From assembly GCA_964630875.1 (NCBI GenBank), contig CAZVXF010000023.1:1-19914 (forward strand): DNA of 19,914 nt, written 5' to 3'. Both the position numbers and the translations under genes were made by a program. Below the pieces are notes generated by a model. It was not told the DNA's origin. It ran no database searches and saw only the letters and a program-made list of their open reading frames with translations. This DNA comes from DAIDHZ01 sp035480255 (GTDB taxonomy: Bacteria > Chlamydiota > Chlamydiia > Chlamydiales > SM23-39). Of this stretch, positions 7,543 to 16,061 are shown in pieces (position 1 is the first letter of the stretch; each line of letters starts with the position of its first letter).

Positions 7543-9000
7543 ATGCTTTTTCGTTTTCTTATTCTTCTGTTTTTAGTTTCTTGTCAGCAAGTTGCAAAAC
7601 CCCCTCCAAACACACTACGCATGAGTTTTCTTCAAGATCCAGCAACAATCGATCCAAGAAAAAGTAGCGACTATACTTCCTCGACTTTAATTTGTCTTTT
7701 ATTTGAGGGGCTGACTCGTTGCACGGGAGGCGTCGATGTGGAACTAGCGATTGCTGAAAATGTAGAGCTTTCACAAGATCGCAAAGTGTATACCTTTCAT
7801 TTAAGAAAAACACTGTGGTCAAACGGTCAAAGCGTGACTGCTTTTGATTTTGAAAGGTCATGGAAAACTCTATTAACGCCAGGCTTCCCATCCCCTTGTG
7901 CATATCTTCTGTTTCCGATAAAAAATGCGGAGAACTATGCCAAAGGACTTTGTCATGACATTGGTGTTCAAGCAATGGATGATTATACACTCAAAGTTGA
8001 GTTGGAAAAACCAACACCCTATTTCCTAAGTCTTACAGCGTTTCCTCTGTATTTCCCAAGTCCTTCACAATCCAATGTTTTCAATGGGCCTTTCATCATC
8101 GATAAAATGGACATTGGCTCTCAGATTTTGCTGAAAAGAAATCCGATTTTTTGGAAAACCGTACCATTAGAAAACATACATATCAGCATTGTCCGAGATG
8201 AACTTACAGCAATTCATATGTTCGAAAAAGGTGAACTTGATCTGCTCGGAGGTCCGCTCACTCCACTGACATTAGATATACTTCCAAAAAAATTGCCCTA
8301 TCATCTGATTCCGATGGCAGCCTCCACGTTTTGCACGCTGAATACAAAAGCATTAAACAAGGAGATCCGAATGGATCTTTGGTCAGCGATTCGAAATCAT
8401 CCTGAGATGAACCAAGAGATCAAGTCTTGGGGACAAATTCCTACAACTCACATTCTCCCCCCCTCACTCCGCGAAAACTTTCAAAAAGAAGAGCATTTCA
8501 ATCCTGTAATCTCATTGGTCAAAAATAAAAATGTCAATGTTTTGATGAACCGGTGTACGAGTACGCCGTTGACACTTTATTATAAAAACCATCCGCTAGA
8601 AAAAAAAATGGCTCAAACCCTGCAAAAAGCTTGGAAAGATTCTGGATTTGATGTTCGCATTGAACAAGTTGAATCGAAATCATTAATGAAAAAATTGTAT
8701 CAAAAAAATTATCAGCTTTCACTTGCTTCTTGGATTGCGCAGTATCACGATCCCATGAATATTTTAGAGCGATTTAAAGATGAAACCAATGCAAAAAATT
8801 ATCCAGGTTGGAGTAGTCCCGAATTGAACCATTTGCTTGCGGATCATGAGTGTGATAAAGGAGAACAACTTTTAGAAGAAGAGGCGATTCTCATTCCGCT
8901 TTATCATTGGAATTCACCCCTTCTGCTCCACCCTCGAGTTCGAGGATTTTCCTCAACAAGTACAGGAGGACTCATTCTTGAAAGGATTAGCCTTCAATAA
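7543..9000 (+). CDS. OppA-like peptide ABC transporter substrate-binding lipoprotein
   Basis: This is a 485-residue periplasm-facing lipoprotein of the SBP_bac_5 (OppA/DppA) family that would bind oligopeptides or similar solutes for an ABC importer. A short lipoprotein signal ends in the lipobox LVSC with Cys at 14. The family signature follows: DPATIDPRKSSD, LFEGLTR, then FHLRKTLWSNGQSVTAFDF at roughly 90-110 and the late segment with YHDPMNILERFKD. The start at 7543 is chosen because the signal peptide begins there, with a weak CAAGAG site upstream; a TTG at 7507 would add a non-signal extension. No permease or ATPase genes lie next to it, so it is an orphan binding protein, as is common for chlamydial oppA copies. 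The C-terminus overlaps the convergent gene by 7 bases. Confidence 0.87.
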   Translation: MLFRFLILLFLVSCQQVAKPPPNTLRMSFLQDPATIDPRKSSDYTSSTLICLLFEGLTRCTGGVDVELAIAENVELSQDRKVYTFHLRKTLWSNGQSVTAFDFERSWKTLLTPGFPSPCAYLLFPIKNAENYAKGLCHDIGVQAMDDYTLKVELEKPTPYFLSLTAFPLYFPSPSQSNVFNGPFIIDKMDIGSQILLKRNPIFWKTVPLENIHISIVRDELTAIHMFEKGELDLLGGPLTPLTLDILPKKLPYHLIPMAASTFCTLNTKALNKEIRMDLWSAIRNHPEMNQEIKSWGQIPTTHILPPSLRENFQKEEHFNPVISLVKNKNVNVLMNRCTSTPLTLYYKNHPLEKKMAQTLQKAWKDSGFDVRIEQVESKSLMKKLYQKNYQLSLASWIAQYHDPMNILERFKDETNAKNYPGWSSPELNHLLADHECDKGEQLLEEEAILIPLYHWNSPLLLHPRVRGFSSTSTGGLILERISLQ

Positions 9001-9827
9001 ATATAAATCGTTCTCTGTACATCGTTAAATACACCAGGAACCGGCTCTGCATTTTCATCGATTAACTGAAGACGAACTGTGTGCTCCCCACTTTTTAATC
9101 CATAAATATAGTAAGGTTGCCAAGAGGTGATTGTCCTCTTCACATTGCCGTCAATTGTGACGCGCACTTTATATCCATCGGGAGTTAATTCACAGTTACT
9201 TATATAAAAATCGAGTAAAACCGGTTTATTCTGAGTCAAAGGCATATGATTACTTGGTTCATTATAAGTAATATATGGACCCATCAGATCTGTGTCTGGT
9301 CCATTCCCGTTCGTTCCGACATAAAAGTAGCCTACCTGGAACGTATTCTCATGCTTTAAACTTTCTCCATAAGCGCGCGCTGGAAACATACGAATCGTAT
9401 GAATCCCATCTGCTAATTCATAGGGAATGCGAAATTTATAACTTGTATCGAAATAAAAACCATCTTCATTAAATGGATCAATCGACTGATCAACGATCGG
9501 GAAGTAAGGATTATTATCGATCACTACGTGGAGCGCTTGACCTAAATTGCTCACTGGGAGTTCGTCTGCGCGCTGATTCTTCGTGCCAGCACCCAGCGGA
9601 TATCCATCCAAACGACATTGCACCCATACGGGATTGCGAAGATTAGCCTCTCCAATTTTCGGCAAAGAAATCGCTAAAACAACAGTAGCCGCTTCAGGTG
9701 TTTTAGCAACGCTGAGTACGCGGATTTTTTCAGTACCATTACTCTGAGCTTGAATTGGTTGCGCCATGGATAATAAACTTGCAATCGCCAATAACATCAT
9801 ATGATTACTCCAATTAAAGTTCTTCAT
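8994..9827 (-). CDS. Secreted protein of unknown function
   Basis: I do not recognise a named family for this 277-residue protein. It begins with a clear Sec signal peptide (MKNFNWSNHMMLLAIASLLS and cleavage near AQPIQAQS). The mature part looks beta-rich, with several Ig-like or carbohydrate-binding-like patches: VWVQCRLDGYPLG, the linker ELADGIHTIRMFPARAYGE, and near the end VRVTIDGNVKRTI then LKSGEHTVRLQLIDE. The 'GIHTIR ... GEHTVRLQL' pattern suggests two related beta-sandwich modules. I chose ATG 9827 because it gives a compact signal peptide; an ATG at 9851 or TTG at 9869 would lengthen it, and a TATAAT at 9859-9864 would make 9851 leaderless. It is divergent from the DUF2147 gene, so both may share a control region. 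Confidence 0.75.
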   Translation of the reverse strand: MKNFNWSNHMMLLAIASLLSMAQPIQAQSNGTEKIRVLSVAKTPEAATVVLAISLPKIGEANLRNPVWVQCRLDGYPLGAGTKNQRADELPVSNLGQALHVVIDNNPYFPIVDQSIDPFNEDGFYFDTSYKFRIPYELADGIHTIRMFPARAYGESLKHENTFQVGYFYVGTNGNGPDTDLMGPYITYNEPSNHMPLTQNKPVLLDFYISNCELTPDGYKVRVTIDGNVKRTITSWQPYYIYGLKSGEHTVRLQLIDENAEPVPGVFNDVQRTIYIY

Positions 9828-9858
9828 AGCGAAAGAAATTCTTTTTGTCATCAACCAA

Positions 9859-9864
9859 ATTATA
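9859..9864 (-). promoter_or_regulatory. Candidate -10 box for the secreted-protein gene
   Basis: On the minus strand this reads TATAAT, with a weak -35 (TTATTA, 16-bp spacer). It lies 7 bases before the ATG at 9851 and 31 before the preferred ATG at 9827, in the short divergent region facing the DUF2147 gene. Confidence 0.4.
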
Positions 9865-9912
9865 CCCAACCTCTATTGCTTAATAATTCAACTTTCAATT
9901 AAAGAAAAAAAT

Positions 9913-10419
9913 ATGAGCAAAATCTTCAAAACCATTCTCTCTTTTCTTCTCTTTACAAATGCGCTCACAGCCGGAAACGACATTCAAGGGTTTTGGAAAA
10001 CCATTAATGAAGAGGGAGTGGCTCAATCCATCATCGCGATCTACAAATATCAAGGAATAGGATACGGAAGAATCATTGCTACCTTTGATGCGTTTACCGG
10101 TAAAATCAAAGAAAGTATCTATCATCCAGTTGAGAGAGCTCCAGGTCTTGTCGGAGATCCATTCTATTGTGGGCTTGATATTATCTGGGATCTAGAAGCA
10201 AGCGCTTGGGCCTATAAAGGAAAAATAATGGATCCCGAGCATGGGAGAGTCTATAAAGCAGAAATTTGGACTGAAATGGGCGATCTCATTGTGAGAGGCA
10301 AGCTTGCCATGTTTGGCCGCAACCAAAAGTGGTACCAGATCACCCCAAACGACCTGACCCCAGACTTTAAACTCCCCGACCCCAAATCCTTTGTCCCTAT
10401 CATTCATAAGACAAAATAA
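9913..10419 (+). CDS. DUF2147 family secreted protein
   Basis: This is a 168-residue exported protein of the DUF2147 (PF09917) family, whose members are small periplasmic or outer-surface proteins of unknown function. A signal peptide spans about 1-20 (MSKIFKTILSFLLFTNALTA). The family pattern follows: GFWKTINEEGVAQSIIAIYK (the W-x-T/D-x2-G opening), YGRIIATFDAFTG, then DIIWDLEASAWAYKGKIMDP with the typical GxIxDPxxGxxY region, and LIVRGKLAMFGRNQKWYQI. The last is the conserved 'L.vrGy.g..grsq.W.R' motif. No ribosome-binding site is evident upstream of the ATG. It faces the secreted-protein gene divergently and is followed by the RlmD-family gene promoter. Confidence 0.87.
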   Translation: MSKIFKTILSFLLFTNALTAGNDIQGFWKTINEEGVAQSIIAIYKYQGIGYGRIIATFDAFTGKIKESIYHPVERAPGLVGDPFYCGLDIIWDLEASAWAYKGKIMDPEHGRVYKAEIWTEMGDLIVRGKLAMFGRNQKWYQITPNDLTPDFKLPDPKSFVPIIHKTK

Positions 10420-10453
10420 CACTATTTATCGCATCCAGTATATACCCAAATCG

Positions 10454-10462
10454 TGCTATAAT
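10454..10462 (+). promoter_or_regulatory. Extended -10 promoter upstream of the RNA methyltransferase gene
   Basis: TGCTATAAT (10454-10462) is an extended -10 element (TG-N-TATAAT) with no good -35. Transcription would begin near 10469, giving a leader of about 55 nt to the inferred start at 10526. Confidence 0.5.
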
Positions 10463-10525
10463 CGCATGAAACTTTTATAGAAAAATCGATTCGCTTATAG
10501 CTGAACGGGGTATTGGAGCAAAATT

Positions 10526-11821
10526 CTGAAAAAAAACGACGAAATCACACTTTTTATTCATGGTCTTGGCTCAAGCGGCGAAGGTGTCGGTTACTTAGAT
10601 GGCTTTACCTTTTTTGTGGACGGCGCCTTAAAAAACGAAACCATACGCGCAAAAATCACCGATTGTCGCAAAAAATTTGGTTTTGCAAAACTCATATCGA
10701 TCATTACGCCGTCTTCTGATCGCGTAAAACCGCCATGTCCAATATTTGGAAAATGTGGTGGCTGCCAACTCCAACACCTTGCTTATGAAAAGCAACTCGA
10801 GGCAAAAACGCAGAAAGTGATCGATGCGCTGAGTCGGATTGGGAAAATCAATCCGACCATCATTCAAAATTGTATCTCTTCTCCGCAGCCCTTTGCTTAT
10901 CGAAATAAAATTCAATTGCCAGTTTTTGGAACAACACTTGGCCTTTACGCAAAAAACTCTCACGATCTCATTCCTGTTGATCACTGTCTGATCCACTGTG
11001 AATTAGGAGAAAAAGTTTTTCAAACAATCAAAAGGTTGCTCAAAGAAAATCCTGTCCCCCTTCGACATGTATTGATCAAAAGTGCGATTGCGACACAAGA
11101 AGTGCTGGTTATTTTAGTGACAAGCCAAAAAACATCTCCGATCGATTTAGCCATTCGCATTAAGCAAGAAATCACAGCGGTGAAAGGCGTTATTCACAAC
11201 ATCCATACTGGAAAAGAAAATGTCATTTTAGGAGATATCTATCATACTCTAATTGGTGAATCTCAGATTTTAGAGCGTTTATGTGATCTCACATTTTCTA
11301 TTTCTGCAGCTTCCTTTTTCCAAGTCAATCCAAAGCAAGCTGAAAACCTTTATCTAAAAGCGCTCGAATTTGCCAACGTCCAGCCTCATGAGACAGTTCT
11401 TGATGCCTATTGCGGAGTGGGAACGCTTTCACTTATTTTTGCAAGGCGCGCAAAAAAGGTGATTGGAGTCGAGTGTGTTCCGGACGCCATCATTGATGCC
11501 AAAGAAAATGCCAAGCGCAATCAAATTACAAACGTTGAATTTACCTGCGCAAACTCCGAAGAGTTCATTCATCGCTTAACCGATATTGATGTGCTTGTAT
11601 TGAACCCACCTCGAAAAGGGGCAGATCCCACTTTCCTAGAAGGAGTTAAACGTCTTTTCCCTAAAAAAATAATCTATATTTCTTGTGATCCAGCAACGCT
11701 TGCCCGAGATCTTGCTATCCTTGAAAGCTTTGGATATAAAACGGAGATCGTCCAGCCTTTTGACATGTTCCCTCAGACCTCTCACGTAGAATGTGTCGCT
11801 CACATTTCTAGAAGTATCTAA
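10526..11821 (+). CDS. rlmD: RlmD/RumA-family 23S rRNA m5U methyltransferase (non-canonical start)
   Basis: The enzyme would methylate carbon 5 of a uridine in RNA using SAM. From the proposed start (CTG at 10526, or ATT at 10523) it has 431 residues: a TRAM RNA-binding domain (about 1-55, with FIHGLGSSGEGVGY), a 4Fe-4S cluster of cysteines at 71, 77 and 80 (CPIFGKCGGC) plus 154 (DHC), the SAM motif DAYCGVGTLSL near 293, NPPRKGA near 360, the catalytic cysteine 387 in ISCDPATLARD, and MFPQTSHVECV near 415. The first canonical start is GTG 10616, which would delete the front half of the TRAM domain. In-frame sequence upstream codes for that half, and GGAG at 10515-10518 sits seven bases before the CTG. 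The nearest upstream in-frame stop is at 10502. It starts a close gene group with the hydrolase and RecQ. Confidence 0.85.
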   Translation: MKKNDEITLFIHGLGSSGEGVGYLDGFTFFVDGALKNETIRAKITDCRKKFGFAKLISIITPSSDRVKPPCPIFGKCGGCQLQHLAYEKQLEAKTQKVIDALSRIGKINPTIIQNCISSPQPFAYRNKIQLPVFGTTLGLYAKNSHDLIPVDHCLIHCELGEKVFQTIKRLLKENPVPLRHVLIKSAIATQEVLVILVTSQKTSPIDLAIRIKQEITAVKGVIHNIHTGKENVILGDIYHTLIGESQILERLCDLTFSISAASFFQVNPKQAENLYLKALEFANVQPHETVLDAYCGVGTLSLIFARRAKKVIGVECVPDAIIDAKENAKRNQITNVEFTCANSEEFIHRLTDIDVLVLNPPRKGADPTFLEGVKRLFPKKIIYISCDPATLARDLAILESFGYKTEIVQPFDMFPQTSHVECVAHISRSI

Positions 11822-11830
11822 AATCATAAA

Positions 11831-12904
11831 ATGATATCATCTTCTCCTATGAGCATAGAAAATATTTGTTTTGAAACTTCCTGGAATGATTCAACAATTC
11901 ACTTGGCGCCTCAAGCAGCGCGCGATCGGATCACCCAGATTGCAATTGATGTTTTTTCAATTCTTTTTCCCCCTCTTGGGATTGCCCGATTGGTGAATTA
12001 TGCGGTGGTAGATTTTGCCAATCGATTAGCTTTACCTGCTGCGCAAAATATGCGTGTAGATCACGTTTACAAAGCAGTAAAAAATTTTTATTCCTATTGG
12101 AACGGGCCGATTAAAGAAGAAAATCGATTCATACGAGAAAACTATCATCTTGTGGAGCAAACCGTTCTAACACCGGATAAAGTCGCAATTAAAGCCATTT
12201 GTTTACAGCATAATGACTGTGCGCCTGATATGCCTACAGTGATCTATTTCAATGGAAATTTTCAATTGTGTATTGAAACGCCTACATGGATTTTGGAAGA
12301 ATCCTTGAAAAATGGCTCACCCTGTAACTTAGTTCTTTTTGATTATCGAGGAGTCGGAGAATCTCTCGGACAATTTAAACGGACAAATGATTTGGTCATT
12401 GATGGCTATTCAGTTGTCGAATGGGTCAGAGAAAAAATTGGTACACGTCCTGAGAACATTCATTTTTATGGATTTTCTTTAGGCGGTGCGATTGCAACGC
12501 TCACAAAGGCTTTAGATCCTGAATGTTTAACAGGCCGCTTAATTAACGATCGTTCATTTTCATCATCGGATCGCGTTTTAAATCATCGATATGGCTTTTT
12601 GGGTAAACTTTTGCACTACATTTTTGACTATAATGGCTACAGTGCTGATGTTTCCGCAAACTTCGCCAAGGTCAGTGGAGAAAAAATGGTTATTTATCAT
12701 CCAGATGACGATGTGATTCCTTTTGATGCAGGAATGCATCTGATGAATCAACAAGATGAATTGATCTGCTTGCAACCAAAGCCCACACTTGTTGAAGAAT
12801 CTAAAGCGTATAATCATGTCGCTCCGCTAAACTGGCATGAAACGGCGGTTGAAAGAGTCATGGACTTTCTTTTCCCAAGAGAAGTAGCAGAAGTTGTGGT
12901 ATGA
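11831..12904 (+). CDS. Alpha/beta hydrolase, CHLPS/DUF818-like
   Basis: This is a 357-residue serine-hydrolase-fold protein resembling the chlamydial CHLPS family (DUF818), which is also related to Legionella SidB-type effectors. Features in order: an N-terminal helical region with a hydrophobic patch near 40-60; a strand and oxyanion region YFNGNFQLCIE near 139; FDYRGVGES near 170; the nucleophile motif GFSLGGA with Ser216; an acid loop HPDDDVIPFD with the likely Asp at 292-294; and the catalytic His329 in NHVAPL. A lipase or esterase activity is likely; the substrate is unknown. The gene starts 9 bases after the methyltransferase stop, with no ribosome-binding site, and its stop overlaps the recQ ATG (ATGA), so these genes are coupled. 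An ATG at 11849 is an alternative start. Confidence 0.82.
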   Translation: MISSSPMSIENICFETSWNDSTIHLAPQAARDRITQIAIDVFSILFPPLGIARLVNYAVVDFANRLALPAAQNMRVDHVYKAVKNFYSYWNGPIKEENRFIRENYHLVEQTVLTPDKVAIKAICLQHNDCAPDMPTVIYFNGNFQLCIETPTWILEESLKNGSPCNLVLFDYRGVGESLGQFKRTNDLVIDGYSVVEWVREKIGTRPENIHFYGFSLGGAIATLTKALDPECLTGRLINDRSFSSSDRVLNHRYGFLGKLLHYIFDYNGYSADVSANFAKVSGEKMVIYHPDDDVIPFDAGMHLMNQQDELICLQPKPTLVEESKAYNHVAPLNWHETAVERVMDFLFPREVAEVVV

Positions 12905-14898
12905 CAAAACTTGAGAAATGGCAGCAAATCCTGAAAACAAAATTCGGATTTGATGCCTTTCGACCGGGACAACTTGTTGCGCTCACTGCAATCTCAGAAG
13001 AGCGCCGAGTTCTTTGTATTTTACCAACTGGCCGTGGTAAATCTCTTCTCTATCAATTTCCGTCTCTTCTTCTTCCCGGTGTTACACTTGTGATTTCTCC
13101 CCTTCTTGCTCTCATGCGCGATCAAGTGAACCAATTGAAAACTCGTTTTCAAATTGAGGCAGCCTCCATCAATAGCGATCAACACATGGCTGAAAATGAA
13201 CATATTCGAACATTGGTCAAAGAAGGCAATCTCAAGATTCTTTTCGTCTCTCCTGAACAGCTCGATCATGTAGAGAAATTTCAGTTTCTTTGCGATCTCC
13301 CGATCTCTTTAGTTGTAATTGATGAAGCGCATTGTATCTCCACTTGGGGTCACGATTTTCGCCCCAGTTACAGACAAATTATAAAACTCCTTAAAGCTCT
13401 CGAACCGAAAAATCCGCGGATTTTAGGACTCACTGCAACAGCTGATCGCAACTGTGAAGTAGATATCCAAAAGCAAATCAATGCCACAAAAGTCATACGC
13501 GAAAGCCTAGATAGACCGAATCTCAAACTCTCCTGTATCAAGGCTCACTCGCTTGGCGAAAAGCTATCACTTGTCTCTCAATTAATGACAGAAGGCACAA
13601 CCCTCATTTACTGTGCAACACGCGAAAATTGTGAACTAGTCGCAGAGCATTTAACGAAGAAAAAAATCAAAGCAATCGCGTATCACGCAGGACTTGAACC
13701 CGAAAATAAAATTGCCATTCAGCAAGCTTTTCTCAATGATGAATATCAAGCGATTGCAGCAACCAATGCGCTTGGCATGGGCATTGATAAACCTAACATT
13801 CGAACGATCATTCACTTTGATATACCCGGATCAATCACTGCTTATTATCAGGAAGTGGGCCGCGCTGGTAGAGATAATTTACCTGCAGCTGGATTTCTCT
13901 TATATGATTGGAAAGATACAAAAATCCAAGAGTATTTTATCACTTCAGCAATGCCCGAAAAGCAAGATTTTGAGAATGTCCTAGCAACAGATAACCTCTC
14001 GATGACCGAAATAAAGCAAAAAACAGGACTCCATCCAACGCGCGTTCAACTGATCATTGCCGAACTTGTTGAACAAGGATTTTTCGCCAAGGAAATGAGG
14101 GGCAAAACTCAAATTTATAAAAGACAAAATAATTTGAGTCATCCTGATTTATCCCGTTATGATCATCAGTTGCAGGTTAAAACAGCTGAACTCAAAAAAA
14201 TGATCCGGTATGCCGAGTTAGAAAATGGTTGTCGGATGAAAACGCTTCGTCTTCACCTAGGAGACATTGCATCAAGTGTGTGCAATCACTGCGATCTTTG
14301 TAAGCCTCAAAATACCAATTGTTGCACAAATGAATCGGCTGAAATTGATTCTTGGATTCAGCAAAAACCCATTGTCATTCCAGCAATGAAACTATCTCGC
14401 ATCAACGAGGGACTTGCTCTTTTTGACGGAAAACAGCGAAACCCTCTATTTGTTCAATTTATGAAAGAGCGAAAGACCCGTGTGACGCTCGATCCTGAGA
14501 TCCTTGAACTCTGTAAAAAAAATTTACAACCTGGAGCTTTTGCGGCAATCGTTCCCGTTCCGTCCACGACATGGCTTGGACGAAAGAATGCAGCACAAGC
14601 CCTCGCTGACTATTTAAAAATTCCCTTACTAGACATCCTCTATTGGAAAGAAATTCCTTTAAAAAGACAAGGCGAACTTCTGAATAACGACCAACGAGCA
14701 GCCAATGTAAATCAAAAAATGGCAGCAAAAGGATCCCTCCCTGAAGGACCCATTCTTTTATTCGACGATTACATCGGATCTGGCGCGACTCTTCGCGAAG
14801 CATCGAGAGCCATTCGAGAAATTATAAAAAAACCTATACTGATTCCATTTACAATTGCATCTGTTAAGTGGAAATTAGGATCTATTGGCTTTATATAA
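12901..14898 (+). CDS. recQ: RecQ-like DNA helicase fused to a phosphoribosyltransferase-like domain
   Basis: The first 470 residues are a RecQ-type 3'-5' DNA helicase. Motif 0 is FGFDAFRPGQ, Walker A PTGRGKS (42-48), DEAH 141-144 with the RecQ aromatic loop TWGHDFRPSY, motif III GLTATAD, and motif VI QEVGRAGRD (317-325). A winged-helix and zinc region follows with cysteines 444, 461, 464 and 467. There is no HRDC domain. Instead residues about 545-665 resemble a ComF-type phosphoribosyltransferase: PVPSTTWLGRKNAAQALADY, then LLFDDYIGSGATLREA (619-634), which is the PRPP-binding loop shape (hydrophobic, D-D, T/S-G-A-T). The helicase would unwind DNA in repair or recombination; the C-terminal role is unknown. 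The start overlaps the hydrolase stop. Confidence 0.88.
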   Translation: MTKLEKWQQILKTKFGFDAFRPGQLVALTAISEERRVLCILPTGRGKSLLYQFPSLLLPGVTLVISPLLALMRDQVNQLKTRFQIEAASINSDQHMAENEHIRTLVKEGNLKILFVSPEQLDHVEKFQFLCDLPISLVVIDEAHCISTWGHDFRPSYRQIIKLLKALEPKNPRILGLTATADRNCEVDIQKQINATKVIRESLDRPNLKLSCIKAHSLGEKLSLVSQLMTEGTTLIYCATRENCELVAEHLTKKKIKAIAYHAGLEPENKIAIQQAFLNDEYQAIAATNALGMGIDKPNIRTIIHFDIPGSITAYYQEVGRAGRDNLPAAGFLLYDWKDTKIQEYFITSAMPEKQDFENVLATDNLSMTEIKQKTGLHPTRVQLIIAELVEQGFFAKEMRGKTQIYKRQNNLSHPDLSRYDHQLQVKTAELKKMIRYAELENGCRMKTLRLHLGDIASSVCNHCDLCKPQNTNCCTNESAEIDSWIQQKPIVIPAMKLSRINEGLALFDGKQRNPLFVQFMKERKTRVTLDPEILELCKKNLQPGAFAAIVPVPSTTWLGRKNAAQALADYLKIPLLDILYWKEIPLKRQGELLNNDQRAANVNQKMAAKGSLPEGPILLFDDYIGSGATLREASRAIREIIKKPILIPFTIASVKWKLGSIGFI

Positions 14899-14912
14899 TA
14901 ATTAAAATAGCG

Positions 14913-14934
14913 TATAATTAACCTATAATAAGGA
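14913..14934 (+). promoter_or_regulatory. Tandem TATAAT boxes and ribosome-binding site of the lipase gene
   Basis: TATAAT occurs at 14913-14918 and again at 14924-14929, followed by AAGGA at 14930-14934, five bases before the ATG at 14940. The first box has a weak -35 (TTTATA, 17-bp spacer) at 14890-14895. Only the upstream box leaves room for a leader that contains the ribosome-binding site. Confidence 0.5.
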
Positions 14935-14939
14935 TAATT

Positions 14940-16061
14940 ATGCAGCAAATAACAAACAATTTAATATCTTTTGCAAAAAATAATTACCAATGCACTGCAA
15001 TGATTAACTGTGCTGCTTTTAATATCGCCAAAAACACTCAGCCAATCCCGCAAGAACCAATCGTGACAAGACCTATCTTTCTCTCGACGCCAGCAACTCA
15101 GGTCCCTTGGGCGCATAATTTTCAAAGCGTTCATGATCATCGCGATTTATTAAATAATTCTTTGAATGCTGACTTTGAATATTTAGTGAAAGTACAGGTT
15201 CCCGATGGCCTTCAAAAAGGTCAAAAAATCACATTACAGACAAACGACGGTCCTGTCGAATATATCGTATATCGAAAAATTGCAATAGACGGTCTCGTAA
15301 GCTATGCATTTAAGCCATTCACAGAAAACCACCCTCCCTTAATTGTCTTCCGTTGCACAGAACCAAATTTCCGAAAGGAACACTCCTTCCACTCCATGCA
15401 AAATGATACAGACCCTCACCTTGGAGAACGTGGATGGCTCGCGGCAAGAAAAACGTTTGAAAAACTCATGAAAGACCGTAAATTTAGAGGCAAAGGGCAA
15501 AAAATCAAAGTGGCCGGCTATAGCCTTGGCGGCGCTCATGCCCAATACTTTGTTGCCGAACATCACGCGCGCGTTTCTCACGCAATTTTCTATAATGACC
15601 CTAGCATTCGCGCAGATGTCGTTGAAGATTTTGCAAAAAATGTTCATGAACCCATTGTAATACAAATTTTCAGAAACTCGGGAGATCCCTTTACTCATTT
15701 TGGAAGCAAACATCTCGGATGTGGCGTGACTCATTCAAACGCCCAAGTACAACTTTTAGAAATTCATACGCCTCAACAAGATCGTTTTAATATAGATCAA
15801 CATTCAAAACGCATTTTCAAAACTGACGATTACAATTACACTGTCGAAGAATTCACAGACCCTAACGTTCTTGCAATTAAATTAGATCATACAAAAAGAG
15901 ATCCGATCACTATTATAGCAGAAAAGATCCGACTTTTTTACGGCAATCTTCTCTCTAAGATGCTAGGCTCTGCAAGTCGCTTCAAAACAAGCTGCATTAC
16001 GTTTATTGAAGAAGAAGCTCGGCTCCCCAAGAAAAAGAAAGCCCCTACCTTAAAAAATTAA
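14940..16061 (+). CDS. Class 3 lipase-like protein
   Basis: This is a 373-residue alpha/beta-hydrolase-type protein resembling lipase class 3. The nucleophile elbow is VAGYSLGGAHAQYF with Ser195. The phrase FRNSGDPFTHFG holds Asp249, matching the family's 'GDP' acid position, and a later DQHSKRIF offers His288 as the third residue. An oxyanion-type strand IVFRCTEPN lies near 135. There is no obvious signal peptide, though cysteines and a hydrophobic patch are near the N-terminus; the tail is very basic (LPKKKKAPTLKN). The ribosome-binding site AAGGA and the ATG agree. It is monocistronic, with tandem TATAAT boxes in front, and it ends tail-to-tail with the next gene with a 4-base overlap. It could be a host-directed lipase, which is inference; hydrolase fold confidence is high, specificity low. 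Confidence 0.8.
   Translation: MQQITNNLISFAKNNYQCTAMINCAAFNIAKNTQPIPQEPIVTRPIFLSTPATQVPWAHNFQSVHDHRDLLNNSLNADFEYLVKVQVPDGLQKGQKITLQTNDGPVEYIVYRKIAIDGLVSYAFKPFTENHPPLIVFRCTEPNFRKEHSFHSMQNDTDPHLGERGWLAARKTFEKLMKDRKFRGKGQKIKVAGYSLGGAHAQYFVAEHHARVSHAIFYNDPSIRADVVEDFAKNVHEPIVIQIFRNSGDPFTHFGSKHLGCGVTHSNAQVQLLEIHTPQQDRFNIDQHSKRIFKTDDYNYTVEEFTDPNVLAIKLDHTKRDPITIIAEKIRLFYGNLLSKMLGSASRFKTSCITFIEEEARLPKKKKAPTLKN

Noticed and set aside
10513..10719. A 68-codon plus-strand ORF starting at TTG, overlapping the RNA methyltransferase start
   Set aside because: It is a different frame of the TRAM-coding region, has an arginine-rich, unprotein-like composition and stops inside the real gene.
12901..14898. RecQ-like fusion as part of an anti-phage defence island
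   Set aside because: No other defence-type genes lie nearby; the neighbours are a methyltransferase and a hydrolase, so the claim would be unsupported.
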